A stretch of DNA of 64,000 bases from a virus: IMG/VR virus record IMGVR_UViG_3300044645_002525, positions 1-64,000 of that record; one strand, given 5' to 3'. Made by a program: the position numbers and the translations under genes. Positions 9,781-19,324 of this stretch are shown here, piece by piece. The notes beneath the pieces are model-generated. The model saw only the letters and a list, made by a program, of their open reading frames with translations. It did not search any database and was not told where the DNA came from. The number at the start of each line of letters is the position of its first letter. Position 1 is the first letter of the stretch.

Positions 9781-10176
9781 TCAAGCGCCAGAATAATCCA
9801 GCTCGCCAACTAGCCTCACTGTAACAGTGCTTCGTCCATTGAACACACTTTCCACTTGCGGAGGTTCAGCATATTCCCAGAGGATATTGGCGGGAGCCTG
9901 TACGACGCCTTGCAGCGTTGTGCTCATGCCAGAAAACACGGCGTCAGGAAGCGTAAAGCGAGCATAGTTCCCAAACTGTCCGTAGTAGTGATCCAAAATA
10001 GCCTTTGTATTCGCGTCGCTAATATTCTCAAATTGCAAATCAATAAGATGACCAAATGAGCGATTACCAAACACTCGCTTGACAGTAGCCCCCGAAAGTC
10101 CACGATAAGTTTTAGTGGGGAATTGCCCTGGCGAATAAGAACGCCCTGTGGGGCGAATAGAAGGAAAGACTGCCAT
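9781..10176 (-). CDS. Minor tail protein, gpM-like
   Basis: 131 residues, MAVFPSIRPTGRSYSPGQF at the start and a C-terminus ending VTVRLVGELDY. The N-terminal fold with a P-x-I-x-P turn followed by a region aligning a receptor-like beta sandwich resembles lambda gpM / distal tail proteins. It starts one base inside the stop of the tape measure (TAATG). The order tape measure, this protein, gpL position, gpK-like, gpJ-like is the classic siphovirus tip order. Confidence 0.55.
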   Translation of the reverse strand: MAVFPSIRPTGRSYSPGQFPTKTYRGLSGATVKRVFGNRSFGHLIDLQFENISDANTKAILDHYYGQFGNYARFTLPDAVFSGMSTTLQGVVQAPANILWEYAEPPQVESVFNGRSTVTVRLVGELDYSGA

Positions 10177-13100
10177 TAGCGCATGCCGATACGGGAACGA
10201 GTGGAGGGGCTTTGCTTAATCTTATCAAGAGTCATTGACATGCCTTGCTTAGCGCCACCTGCGATGGAAGCACGGCGAGTTTCTGCCATTGCCTGCTCTA
10301 ATTGTTCGCGGCTAACGTATTCTACGCCATTGATCTTAGTTGTTTCAAACTGCATGCTGAGAGAAGGCGCCTGAGGCATGCCTGGAGCGCCGCCTCCCAT
10401 AAGATCGCGAGCGGAGCGTCCGCCGAGCTGCACGGGGATGGAGCGACCATCAGGAAGGGGTACAACGGCTTCGTTGTATTTGCCTTCGCCTACAAGACCG
10501 AGAGTTGGACCGCTGACTGTGCCACCATTGGCAAAGGCACGGAATCCACCAAAAGCAATGCCACCATTTGCAAATGCCATGCCGGCCGGCATTTGAGAAA
10601 CTGGCATATCTACGCCTTGAACAATGCTGCTTGCTCCTGCCCCTCCGCCAAACAAGCCTCCAAAACTTCCAAGCAGACTACCGGCCATGGAAGCAATCAT
10701 GCCAATACCGCCAAGCACGTTAGACGTGCCCCCTTCTTTGATTTGATTGATGCCTGCCACGATGCCCATGACAGCGCCAGCGGCCATGCCGAGCCCGCCA
10801 ACTGCTTGTCCGAGGCTTTCGTGCCACTTCTTGCCAGCAGCTCCTTCTTTCCCTAACTCTGTACCAGCAGTGCCAAGAGCATTTGCACTTTCAAACACTG
10901 AAGTGTCCACCTTGCTTAGCTGCTCAGAATAGGCATTGGCGCTGTCTGTGATTGACGTAGACAGTGCCTCGCTATCAACTCCAATAGAAGATAAGAATCC
11001 GCTCTCTCCATTGAAGGGCAGTGTTTGAAGCATGCCGCTTGTTTGACCGTTGAAGGGGAGGGTTTTAAGCGCGGCAGTGCCAGTTAAGAATCCTCCAGTG
11101 GTCCCAGCCGCTGTTGTTTGACCGGGGACAGGAGCAGTAGATGGAGTGGCTCCAGATGCTGGTGCTTTTCCGGCAGTCACGGCAGTGTTGGCTTCAATGA
11201 GCTTTAGCTGAGTGAGTTGCTCCTCCATTTTTTTAATGCTTTCTTCTCTCTTTTCTTTCTCAGTGGGCACGCCAAACATCTTGCTAAGAGTGTTCTTCAT
11301 GGATTCTTCCACGGGCTTCATTGCCATGTCAAAGACCATCGTCAGGAATTGATCCGCCAATGCTTGCTGAGCTTTCTTCAGTGCTTCCACTGAATCTCCG
11401 CCCATGGCAATCTCTTTAAACATACTCTTGTACGTACCAGTGACGCCTTCTACGGCATCATTGATGCGCCCAGACACTTCTTCCATTGCCTTGAGTGCAT
11501 CGGCTTGCTTCATGGTCGCAATGGCGCTTTCAAGCGCGGCAATGTTTGATTGTCGCTGAGCATCCGTTAATTTCTTAAGCCCCTCTTCATTCGCTGCAAT
11601 TTGATCCTCGAGGATCTTCATGCGAGCTTTTTGCTCTGGCGCTAAATCTATGCCTTTAGCCGCCTCGACGTTATATTTGCCTAGCTCTACTTTTGCTTCG
11701 TTAATCGCGTTCTTCATCTTCGACGAAGCTGCAGCGGCCTCTTCTGTCTTCAATGCTCGCTGTTCTTCGTAGTCAATATACTCTTGTGGCATGCCTTGTA
11801 AAATCAAGCTATTCCGCATTTGCTGCAAGCGAAGATCAAGCTTCTGTTTTTCAACAGGAAAAATGTTGTCAATATTTGTTTTAATAGTCGCCGCTGTTTG
11901 TTCTTTTGCTAATTGAATGGCTCTTTCAATTTCCAAGCTTTGCAAGGCAATCTGATTCGTGGATTGAGCGAGCTGTTTTTGCAGATCAAAGCTTTCTTTC
12001 TGCACCTTTGTGTCCATGGAGAAAGAAGCAGATGATTGCTTCATTCCGCCATTGGGACGAACAAAGTATCCACCCTGCTTGAAGTAATCAAGGTCTGGAT
12101 AGTTACCAGCCTTCAATCCCCTGCTCCTGCTTTGGTGGAATACATTTTGCCCGCCAGTATAAACGCCAACGTGAGGAGTGTCCCCAGGTCTGCCAGTAGC
12201 AACAATATCGCCAGGCGCCAATTTGGACCAATCCCTCATTGTTGTACCGGCATTGCGCACCGTATCTGCCCATGCCGTCACGCCGGGCAGCGAAATCCCC
12301 AAACTCTTGTAAAAAGCTTTTACGGATTCCGAGCACATATTGGCGATGCCTGTAAACTTGCTCGCTGCGGCTGTCGCAGTGGATAGTTCTGCTGGAGTGA
12401 ATCCGGCCACAGAGGGAGCCCCTCCTCCTCCAGCAGCTTGCGCAGTGCGTTGTGCGGCAACTATGTTCAATTGCGCTTCTTGAGATTTTTGCAATGCCTT
12501 CCTAACAGCATCAACTGCATTCAGTTGAATTTTTTTAAGGTCTTGAGCGAATTTAACTTGGCGAGCCTGTATATCATTTAGGCCAGAAAGCTCGTATTCA
12601 TTGAGTGTATCAATAAGGCTTTTCTTGTGTTCAAAAGCCGCGTCACTTAACTGTATGTCGCGGTCAAACTCAATCTTTTGCATATCGTTAGCAAAACTTG
12701 CAAGCTCAATACGACGCTGCTGTTCCTGCTTGGCTAATTGCTCAGCATCTTGCTGGGCTTTCTTTAAGCCCTTTTCGTCTTGTGTTTCCACTTCGGTCGT
12801 CGCTGCTGGCGTTGGTTCATTAATTCCAATTCTTTTTCTTTGCCGGTCAGCCAATTCCACTCCAATTTTTTGGCGCTGTTCTAGATTTTTTAGCTCATTG
12901 CGCAATGGGCCAATTTGTTGTCGTAGTTGATTAATGTCAATGTCTGTCTTGCCTTGCAAGTCAAGGCCAGCTCCCTCAAGTTGCATCCTTTCCGCAAGGG
13001 TTGTTTGCGCGTAAATTTGAGAGCCGCCCCTTCCAACTTTTCTACCTCTTTGCTCAAGGCGATCCAGTAATTTAATTGAATCCTCGAGAGAATTGCGCTG

Positions 13101-16100
13101 CCTTTGCGTTTGATACAAATCAGTTTTTGCGATTTCTACATTGCCAGTCCTAATGGCATCTTGCATCTTGGCCATCGCAGTCTTTGTTCTTTCCGCAGCT
13201 TCGGCAGCTTTGTTGCCAACATTCAAAAATGCTGTAGCCACCGATCCAAGTAGTACAACGAGCAGGCCAATGCCAGTGGAAGCCAGTAATCCTTTCACTG
13301 CCACTCCAAATCCAATCGTCGCCACCTGCGCTCCAGTGGCTTTTACTCCCACAAGTCCAAGCACGCCAGCCAGGATAGTAGCTCGCGCGGCAGCAATAGT
13401 GCTAATAGTTGCACCCGCTTTAACTACCGCGTTCATGGTGGTCAAAGTGCCCATTGCCAGCATCGCTGCAGCGCGAGTGGCTGCGAAGGACAGGGCTAAC
13501 ACTCCAAGAGTGTTTACTACGCCAGTTAAATTAGTTCCAAGGGTCGTAAAAATTGGCCCTAAAATGCTTCCAATTCCACTGGTGAAGTCGCTGACAGCTC
13601 TTGCAGCTTTCGTGACTTCCGTGACAAATTTTTCAATATCCTTGGCCTGGTTGGCAATCGCTGGATCCCTTGCCGCAGCATTTAGTTCACTAAGCTTTGC
13701 TCCAAGCGCTGCAATGCTTTGAGCATTTGCGTTGCTTGCTTTCGCATCTTCTAATTGTTTTCTCACTCTATCTTGTTCGCCAAAAGCTACAGACGCCGCT
13801 TTACTGAGTTGGGATAAGGACGACGAAAGTGGCATCAAGATGGCTTGAGCAGCAGCATTGGCCAATGGCGCAAAACTCTCAAGCGTACGAGTAAAATCAC
13901 CCTGGACGGTATTTAGCAAGCCCTGTAACGACCGCCCAGCAGCTTGCGCTCCGCTACCAAAGCGATTCATCAATTCATCGCTTACTTTTGCAAATGTATC
14001 TCTAAACTTGCTGCCAACAAATTCTCCATCTTCCATTGCCTTACTGAATTCTTTTACTGACATTCCAGCCGCATCAGCAAAAAGCGCTAACGCGCCGGGT
14101 AGCACATCGCCCAACTGTCCCTTAAGCTCTTCACTCATAATCTGACCTTTGCTTGCCATTTGCCCGAAGGCGTAAATGACGCGATCGGCTTTGTCCGGCG
14201 TCAGTTGCAAAGCGGCAGTGGCAGCGCTAATGCCAGTAAAAAGTTTTTCAATGGAGCCAGAATCAAAGTCTGCAGGCGCCATAGAGGCATAAAGCCTGGT
14301 AAAACCAGTGCGTGTAGTTTCAAGATTCAAACCAAATGCCCGCTGTACATTGTCAACATATAAAAGCTCTTTCGCGAAAGTGCCAGTATCTTGCGTGGCG
14401 GTTTGAAGGGCGTTGTTATATTGTTGCTGACTTTTTGCCGCATTAAGAATTTGCCCTGGCAGGCTCTGAACAAAAGCGAGCCCCTTATAGGCGGTGCCAA
14501 ACAACAAGACTTGCTTAACAGCAAAACCAAACTCGCTCGCGATTTCTTTCAATCCGCCGACTAGAGGAATCTGAGATGCGCGAAACTGTTTCATTGATTG
14601 ACTTGCCACATCTAATCCAGTCTTGAATTTTTCCATTTGGCTGCCAGCGCCAATAAACGTAGCTTCGCCTTGTCGCCCGCCAAGCATGCTCTCTCCTGGA
14701 AAGCCGCCAGGAGGGACATAGCCACCGCCTTGTCTGCTGGTAGATGTTACTGCGTTGAAACGCATTTGATTACGAGGAGTTGTCCCCCCAGCAGGCGGAA
14801 GCATCAATGGTGTAGGCGGAATAACTTCACCGGTGCGAACTGCGTTAAAACGCATTTGACCCATAGGCGTAGTCCCGCCTGCAGAAGGCAGCATTAGAGG
14901 CGCTTGTCCTGTGGCGGCGCCAGGAAGCATTGGTCGTCCTTGCACGCCAAGATCCACCACGGAAAACGCGCTTCTCATCCTTTGCGAAATCTGCCCTTGA
15001 ATTTTTGCGATGTGCAAATCAACTGCAGACTCCACTTGTCTCAACGCAGCATCGAACAAGTCCATCACTTGTGTTTCAACGCCAAACAAATAGCGTTCTG
15101 CAGCTTTTGCAAAGCGTTCGCGCATAGCAGGAATAAATCCTGTCTCCATGGAAACAATGGCGCCAGGCCCCTCTTGTCCCCTCCCTCGAGTTTGAGAAAC
15201 CAATGATTGAATTAAAGCTTCAAGACCAGTGGTAAGTCCGCCTTGCGTTGTTACGCTTGGCAGTAACCCTGCAGGAGCCTGCGCAGCTCCAATCAGTCCA
15301 GCGGCAGCACGACCAGCAGGAAGAGTTCTGCCAGTAGAAGATGGTCCAATGGGAATGCCCTGGCTAGGCGGTACAGTCGCCGGAAAATTAATACCGGGTA
15401 GGGCTCTTGACTGTGCAACTTGTTTGTTGATTACATCCGCACTCATGCCTCCCATCATGAGCGCCATACGAGCGAGACGGTCTAACATCCGTCGCATTTG
15501 ATTGGTGGCAGACTTCTCTGCTAGTTGCATTGCTTTCAGCAGGCCAAGTTCAAAGCCTTTGCCCGCATCGTCGCCAATATCAAACATCTCTCTCGAAGGA
15601 GAGGCTATCTTCAGGGTCTTTTTCAAGCCGCCAAGTAGTGCGCCGCCGTATTCACCTGCAGCCTTGAACAAAGCGCCCTTTTTGTTTTCAAGCGCGGCAA
15701 TAAAGCCAGCGCTTGCGTCTTCTGCTGCCTTGCTTAAGGCTTGCACCATTTTTGCTTTGTTATTAATGATTCCTTCATCAAACGCCAGTAGCGCATCTTT
15801 GCCAGCGGCCCCATAAATATTTTGAAGGGTTGCCTTATCTAAGTCTTTTAGCTCCTGCAAGAAAGTACGAGAAGGTCCAGCAGTGGCGCCTTGCGCGGTA
15901 GTAGTAGCCGTGTCAAGCTCAGCTCTAATCTTTACAGTGATGTCCTTGAATTTTTCACCGACGGCAGTTTTAAATGCCGTCACATCTGCCTTTAAGATTG
16001 ACGGCGTTGTGCTAATTTTTGCTCGTAGTGGATCTTTTTGGTTTAAATTTTTCTGCAGAGCTTTTAGCGGATCCGCGATGCCGGGTAATGCAAGCTTTGT

Positions 16101-16565
16101 GGCGATGGGAACGCCGCCCGCTGCATAGCTCTTCTTCACCTGGTCGTCGACTTTCTTCGCTACGCCACGAATGAAGTCGTCAACATTTACGGGGTCGGCA
16201 AGTTGTGTTTTAACTTCAACGGAAGTAAGCTTGTCTTTGATACTCTTCCGAGTCTCGTCGATATTGCTTGTTACATTAACCGCCAAGTCAATCTTTTCAT
16301 TCCCTAAGGCAATGAGATTCTTCTTAAATGTGCTTACTTTATCAACGAGAGTATCAAGAGTATTGCTCTCAATTTTTACCTTAAAAGTTTTGCGACTAAG
16401 GTAAGTATCGAGAAGCCGATACTGATCTGCAATGCTCTTCTTGTTGAACTGAATATTAAGCTGTAGCGACTGCCCGCCAAGCTGAGCGCCAATCGTGCTT
16501 AATTGCTGTCTAAAGAACGCTAGGTCAAGACTTACCTTCAGCTTCAATTCGGCGTCTTGAGCCAT
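10176..16565 (-). CDS. Tape measure protein with embedded NlpC/P60-like domain (2129 aa)
   Basis: A very long protein that fixes tail length and is released with DNA at infection. Residues 1-700 are rich in coiled coil and lysine/alanine. About residues 700-950 match the tape measure core (MRFNAV blocks, then GTAYKGLAFVQSLPGQIL and a Q-M-A-S-K-G-Q-I-M-S-E-E-L-K-G-Q-L-G-D motif). Hydrophobic segments lie around residues 980-1130. Residues about 1405-1505 hold a cell-wall peptidase-like domain with an MCSESVKAFYKSLG cysteine region, APGDIVATG and HVGVYTGG. The C-terminus has the typical FANGG and GPTLGLVGEG...EAVVPL motifs. Upstream is the frameshifting chaperone, as expected. Length suggests a long flexible tail. 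Confidence 0.9.
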   Translation of the reverse strand: MAQDAELKLKVSLDLAFFRQQLSTIGAQLGGQSLQLNIQFNKKSIADQYRLLDTYLSRKTFKVKIESNTLDTLVDKVSTFKKNLIALGNEKIDLAVNVTSNIDETRKSIKDKLTSVEVKTQLADPVNVDDFIRGVAKKVDDQVKKSYAAGGVPIATKLALPGIADPLKALQKNLNQKDPLRAKISTTPSILKADVTAFKTAVGEKFKDITVKIRAELDTATTTAQGATAGPSRTFLQELKDLDKATLQNIYGAAGKDALLAFDEGIINNKAKMVQALSKAAEDASAGFIAALENKKGALFKAAGEYGGALLGGLKKTLKIASPSREMFDIGDDAGKGFELGLLKAMQLAEKSATNQMRRMLDRLARMALMMGGMSADVINKQVAQSRALPGINFPATVPPSQGIPIGPSSTGRTLPAGRAAAGLIGAAQAPAGLLPSVTTQGGLTTGLEALIQSLVSQTRGRGQEGPGAIVSMETGFIPAMRERFAKAAERYLFGVETQVMDLFDAALRQVESAVDLHIAKIQGQISQRMRSAFSVVDLGVQGRPMLPGAATGQAPLMLPSAGGTTPMGQMRFNAVRTGEVIPPTPLMLPPAGGTTPRNQMRFNAVTSTSRQGGGYVPPGGFPGESMLGGRQGEATFIGAGSQMEKFKTGLDVASQSMKQFRASQIPLVGGLKEIASEFGFAVKQVLLFGTAYKGLAFVQSLPGQILNAAKSQQQYNNALQTATQDTGTFAKELLYVDNVQRAFGLNLETTRTGFTRLYASMAPADFDSGSIEKLFTGISAATAALQLTPDKADRVIYAFGQMASKGQIMSEELKGQLGDVLPGALALFADAAGMSVKEFSKAMEDGEFVGSKFRDTFAKVSDELMNRFGSGAQAAGRSLQGLLNTVQGDFTRTLESFAPLANAAAQAILMPLSSSLSQLSKAASVAFGEQDRVRKQLEDAKASNANAQSIAALGAKLSELNAAARDPAIANQAKDIEKFVTEVTKAARAVSDFTSGIGSILGPIFTTLGTNLTGVVNTLGVLALSFAATRAAAMLAMGTLTTMNAVVKAGATISTIAAARATILAGVLGLVGVKATGAQVATIGFGVAVKGLLASTGIGLLVVLLGSVATAFLNVGNKAAEAAERTKTAMAKMQDAIRTGNVEIAKTDLYQTQRQRNSLEDSIKLLDRLEQRGRKVGRGGSQIYAQTTLAERMQLEGAGLDLQGKTDIDINQLRQQIGPLRNELKNLEQRQKIGVELADRQRKRIGINEPTPAATTEVETQDEKGLKKAQQDAEQLAKQEQQRRIELASFANDMQKIEFDRDIQLSDAAFEHKKSLIDTLNEYELSGLNDIQARQVKFAQDLKKIQLNAVDAVRKALQKSQEAQLNIVAAQRTAQAAGGGGAPSVAGFTPAELSTATAAASKFTGIANMCSESVKAFYKSLGISLPGVTAWADTVRNAGTTMRDWSKLAPGDIVATGRPGDTPHVGVYTGGQNVFHQSRSRGLKAGNYPDLDYFKQGGYFVRPNGGMKQSSASFSMDTKVQKESFDLQKQLAQSTNQIALQSLEIERAIQLAKEQTAATIKTNIDNIFPVEKQKLDLRLQQMRNSLILQGMPQEYIDYEEQRALKTEEAAAASSKMKNAINEAKVELGKYNVEAAKGIDLAPEQKARMKILEDQIAANEEGLKKLTDAQRQSNIAALESAIATMKQADALKAMEEVSGRINDAVEGVTGTYKSMFKEIAMGGDSVEALKKAQQALADQFLTMVFDMAMKPVEESMKNTLSKMFGVPTEKEKREESIKKMEEQLTQLKLIEANTAVTAGKAPASGATPSTAPVPGQTTAAGTTGGFLTGTAALKTLPFNGQTSGMLQTLPFNGESGFLSSIGVDSEALSTSITDSANAYSEQLSKVDTSVFESANALGTAGTELGKEGAAGKKWHESLGQAVGGLGMAAGAVMGIVAGINQIKEGGTSNVLGGIGMIASMAGSLLGSFGGLFGGGAGASSIVQGVDMPVSQMPAGMAFANGGIAFGGFRAFANGGTVSGPTLGLVGEGKYNEAVVPLPDGRSIPVQLGGRSARDLMGGGAPGMPQAPSLSMQFETTKINGVEYVSREQLEQAMAETRRASIAGGAKQGMSMTLDKIKQSPSTRSRIGMR

Positions 16566-16599
16566 TTGCCTATATGCCTACGTTCTCTTCATTCTATAA

Positions 16600-17066
16600 T
16601 CATTGTTCCTGATTGCGCCCAGCAAAAGCCTTTAGCTCATCAGCAAGTAACGCAATCACTCTTCCGTCCATCCTCCTCGTTTTCATCAAACGCTGAAGCA
16701 CAATCAAACTGGCGTCTGTCACGCCATCTTCCTTCTTGAGCTGCTTCGTGTCGAACGGCAAGAAATCTTCAGGCTTCACCTTACTCTTCTTGCCCGCCAT
16801 CATTCCTGCTGCCATAGTACCAAGCTTGGCTACGGCAACACTACTGACGTTGTATTTTGCAACGTCATGCCTATCTAAATATTTCAGGGCACGTTTAACG
16901 TCATCGAGCCTCTGGAGGCCAAAATTATTGGCACTCCATCGCTCGTCTTTAAAGTCAGAAGCTGAGAGCCTGAAATAGATTTCGTTCCAATCCGTCAGGC
17001 TCTTAAGCTGCTTTCTTGCTTGCGCTTCAAGCTTTTCTGCTACTGAGGACCATTCCTCTTCGTCGC
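16600..17066 (-). CDS. Frameshift extension of the tail assembly chaperone (gpT-like part)
   Basis: There is no independent start for most of this reading frame: it is open in the -1 frame directly across the end of the upstream chaperone gene and continues to 16600. Reading through gives KK then SDEEEWSSVAEKLEAQARK and ends AFAGRNQEQ, adding about 155 residues. An internal ATG at 16815 exists but would drop half of the domain. A -1 fused product made at low frequency upstream of the tape measure gene is the standard arrangement for siphovirus chaperones (lambda G/GT). The fused protein would be about 324 residues if started at 17573. Confidence 0.8.
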
Positions 17067-17573
17067 TTTTTTTGCTTCTACGGCCTCCTGTGTCTCAGCA
17101 TTCTGCTCTTCAGCAATAAATTCCACTACTTTCGCAATGGCTTTGCGCGGCAGGTTTTTGGTGTCTTCAATTTCCCAATCACCAAGATCCTGCCATTCGT
17201 TATCAATGAAACCCTGCCCGCGAGAACGAATAAAAGCAGTGACCATACGAGCATTGGTGGCCTCCACCGACGAGCCGCTCGTGATCATACTCAGAGTCTC
17301 TTCAGTGAACTCAGAAAGCAGTTCAGCTTCAGTGATGGAACCACCGCCTTGCAGGAGCGCGAAAGCCTCATCAAGAGGAATTTCCCGCGATGCAGCAATA
17401 CGCTTGGCAAGCTGAACGGCACGAATGGTAGCCTGGCTTTGCAGCTTGCTGATTTCCTCCTGTTCAATGGATTCGGCGACCAGCCAACTGCCATATTTCT
17501 TCAGGCGAATTTCAGGCAGCAGCTCAAAATAACCTTCAGTTTTGGTCTGAACCAGAAAGCTGTATTTGCTCAT
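17040..17573 (-). CDS. Tail assembly chaperone (gpG-like)
   Basis: A soluble acidic helical protein starting MSKYSFLVQTKTEGYFEL (ATG at 17573). It ends EAVEAKKATKRNGPQ in the zero frame, giving 177 residues. Codons for the last KK pair form a run of seven A on the coding strand, which is the shift site into the downstream frame. The product would bind the tape measure during tail assembly. It sits immediately before the tape measure gene, and its start overlaps the end of the 87-residue gene by 38 bases. Confidence 0.8.
   Translation of the reverse strand: MSKYSFLVQTKTEGYFELLPEIRLKKYGSWLVAESIEQEEISKLQSQATIRAVQLAKRIAASREIPLDEAFALLQGGGSITEAELLSEFTEETLSMITSGSSVEATNARMVTAFIRSRGQGFIDNEWQDLGDWEIEDTKNLPRKAIAKVVEFIAEEQNAETQEAVEAKKATKRNGPQ
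17067..17073 (-). promoter_or_regulatory. -1 ribosomal frameshift slippery site in the chaperone gene
   Basis: The minus strand reads GCA AAA AAA GCG in the zero frame, so the heptamer A AAA AAA is in register for a -1 slip. After the slip the next codon is AGC and the frame stays open for about 155 codons. Position and arrangement match the programmed shift found in tail assembly chaperone genes. Confidence 0.8.
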
Positions 17574-17799
17574 GATCAAGAATGTTAAGCAATGCGTTGA
17601 ACACCTTCACTCGCTCATGAGAAGAGCGAAATTCTGGTGGCACTTCAACCAACATTGAATGATTGTCGTTGCTAATTCTAATGGTGGTTTCTCGGCAAGA
17701 AACAAGGCAAAGGATACCAACTTCCAAGGCGGCGCCATCAACTAAGCAATTAATGGCATGAACAGTGTTGTCTGCGCTCCATAAATAGTCAATCTTCAT
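17536..17799 (-). CDS. Small protein of the tail completion region, unknown (87 aa)
   Basis: MKIDYLWSADNTVHAINCLV at the start, ending LSGSDQN. No family recognised. It is coupled by ATGA to the upstream 153-residue gene and overlaps the chaperone start by 38 bases, so it belongs to the tail operon. Confidence 0.5.
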   Translation of the reverse strand: MKIDYLWSADNTVHAINCLVDGAALEVGILCLVSCRETTIRISNDNHSMLVEVPPEFRSSHERVKVFNALLNILDHEQIQLSGSDQN

Positions 17800-18257
17800 T
17801 TGCCCATTGCCGTGCGAATGCGGGCCAGAAGTTGTCGTTTTACCATGCTTTGTTCAAATCGGCTTGGAATGGCAATGTCTTGAGTCCACGGTCTTGCGTA
17901 TGGCACGCTTGTTCCTCTTAGCGCATCATGAACATAACGAGCATAAGGCTGACCACTGCTATTCGTAGCATCCCAGTTCCAGCTTGCTTCAGCGTTAGAT
18001 GGTGACAGGGAGATGTCAAAGCTGTCCCTTCCGCTCTTGTAAAGCTCTCCTAAATCGTAAATGTCGCGCTGACCAGCAGGGATGAGCGTCCCGTTCTTTC
18101 TTTTGGTGTCCCTGCCATAGTCCCACTTCTCATCAAGAAACTCGTCTCGGAAATGATCATTCACATCAAAGCGAGTCCAAGTTTCAAAAGCCTTGGCAAG
18201 CTTATTGACAATATCTTCAGGATTGACGAGGTTGCCGCCAGTGATAATCGCTGCCAT
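17796..18257 (-). CDS. Neck or tail-completion protein (153 aa)
   Basis: 153 residues with a helical N-terminus (MAAIITGGNLVNPEDIVNKL) and the patch LYKSGRDSFDISLSPS. Size, position between tail terminator and chaperone, and the L-Y-x-S-G-x-x-x-x-x-I-x-x-x-x style resemble HK97 gp10-like or neck proteins. The ATG overlaps the upstream stop by one base (TAATG). Function is inferred from gene order. Confidence 0.5.
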   Translation of the reverse strand: MAAIITGGNLVNPEDIVNKLAKAFETWTRFDVNDHFRDEFLDEKWDYGRDTKRKNGTLIPAGQRDIYDLGELYKSGRDSFDISLSPSNAEASWNWDATNSSGQPYARYVHDALRGTSVPYARPWTQDIAIPSRFEQSMVKRQLLARIRTAMGK

Positions 18258-18667
18258 TAGATTGCTGGATACAACTGCTTGACGATGCGATCAGGAACAA
18301 TAAACTTGCATTGCTCATAAGCAATGTCATCGCCAGGAAAGTACGATGGCGTGGAGTCAGGAAACCGTCTAACCATTCTTTCCATCGCATCACTCAATGT
18401 GGTACTGTTAGGCGTGAACTGCGCAAGCCTCACTTCCCACAGTTGATTCACTTGCACCATGCCTACCATTGCGCGAGGGAGCCTATCTGGGAACTCTCGC
18501 ATGGTCACTTCTAATCCTTTCACCTTCCATTCCTTTGGCACGCTTTGCCTTCCCACTACATACACGGCAGGAATCGTTGAGTTATTAGGCAGCGTATAAG
18601 TGCCAATCAAGTTGGGCGACGCAGAAAGAAGCGTAGTAATCGTATCGCGAAGCTGAGAAATGTTCAT
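18257..18667 (-). CDS. Probable tail terminator protein (136 aa)
   Basis: Starts MNISQLRDTITTLLSA (ATG at 18667; a longer in-frame start at 18685 lies inside a terminator hairpin and is disfavoured). The fold pattern of an N-terminal helix pair then IPAVYVVG and VNQLWEVRLAQFTP is like small tail terminator proteins (gpU/gp17 type) that cap the tube. It lies just after the probable major tail protein and a transcription terminator. Assigned by context. Confidence 0.45.
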   Translation of the reverse strand: MNISQLRDTITTLLSASPNLIGTYTLPNNSTIPAVYVVGRQSVPKEWKVKGLEVTMREFPDRLPRAMVGMVQVNQLWEVRLAQFTPNSTTLSDAMERMVRRFPDSTPSYFPGDDIAYEQCKFIVPDRIVKQLYPAI

Positions 18668-18672
18668 TAAAA

Positions 18673-18697
18673 AGCCTGCCCCCATAGGAGACAGGCT
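18673..18697 (-). terminator. Hairpin after the probable major tail protein gene
   Basis: On the minus strand AGCCTG pairs with CAGGCT across a 13-nt loop, followed by a run of T. It separates the 192-residue gene from the tail terminator gene and may lower expression of the downstream tail genes. Confidence 0.6.
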
Positions 18698-18718
18698 AGC
18701 GAAGATTCAATGAAAGAA

Positions 18719-19297
18719 TCAGGAATTAGGAGCAGTCGGGATGATGCTGCCAGTTTCCGAAGCATTCTGGTGGATACCAATGCGACCACGGCTGGTCAGA
18801 TCGAAAGTCACTTCCACGAGGTTGTCAGCAGGATAGCTCTCGTTGTAGTTCATCACGCAAGCAACAAATGCCACGCGATCGTAATAGTAAGTGTTGCCCG
18901 AAGCGCCAAGCTGCTTGTTGATTTCCACATACACTTCGTGGTTCTTGTCGTAACGGCTAGCGCTTACCACTTGGAAAGCTTCATCAAAGCTGTTCGGCAG
19001 GAACACGGTACCATCAACATCCTTCTGGAAGTAGGAAGTGATAGAAGCAGTTGCTTGGCTGGTAGTAATCACGCTATCAGCGAAACCGCCGCCACCCAGC
19101 AGGTAGAATTCCTGGTTGCCATCGTTGAAGGCAACAGAAGCAGTGGTGGCTGCTTGCAGAGTGTAGAGAGTCGGAGCGCCGCTAACAGTGAAAGTAGCGC
19201 CGCTTTGAGTGATGATGGGACGAGAAGTGCCGCCAATGGAGCCAACGCGGACAATCACGTCCTGGCTCTTCACTAGCTCAGTGGGATGGTAGAGCAT
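18719..19297 (-). CDS. Probable major tail (tube) protein (192 aa)
   Basis: A 192-residue beta-rich protein rich in S, T, G and V, starting MLYHPTELVKSQDVIVRVG and ending IGIHQNASETGSIIP. It follows the connector genes and is itself followed by a strong hairpin terminator, a layout usual for a highly expressed tube gene. Similar-sized proteins here in other siphoviruses form the tail tube. No diagnostic motif is recognised, and two further tube-like proteins exist at 3496-4987, so the assignment is from context. Confidence 0.5.
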   Translation of the reverse strand: MLYHPTELVKSQDVIVRVGSIGGTSRPIITQSGATFTVSGAPTLYTLQAATTASVAFNDGNQEFYLLGGGGFADSVITTSQATASITSYFQKDVDGTVFLPNSFDEAFQVVSASRYDKNHEVYVEINKQLGASGNTYYYDRVAFVACVMNYNESYPADNLVEVTFDLTSRGRIGIHQNASETGSIIPTAPNS

Positions 19298-19324
19298 GAG
19301 AAATTCCTCAATGGAAGAAGAGAA

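Noticed and set aside
13141-13722. Plus-strand frames under the tape measure gene
   Set aside because: They reflect the alanine-rich coding of the opposite strand. No start signals or domains.
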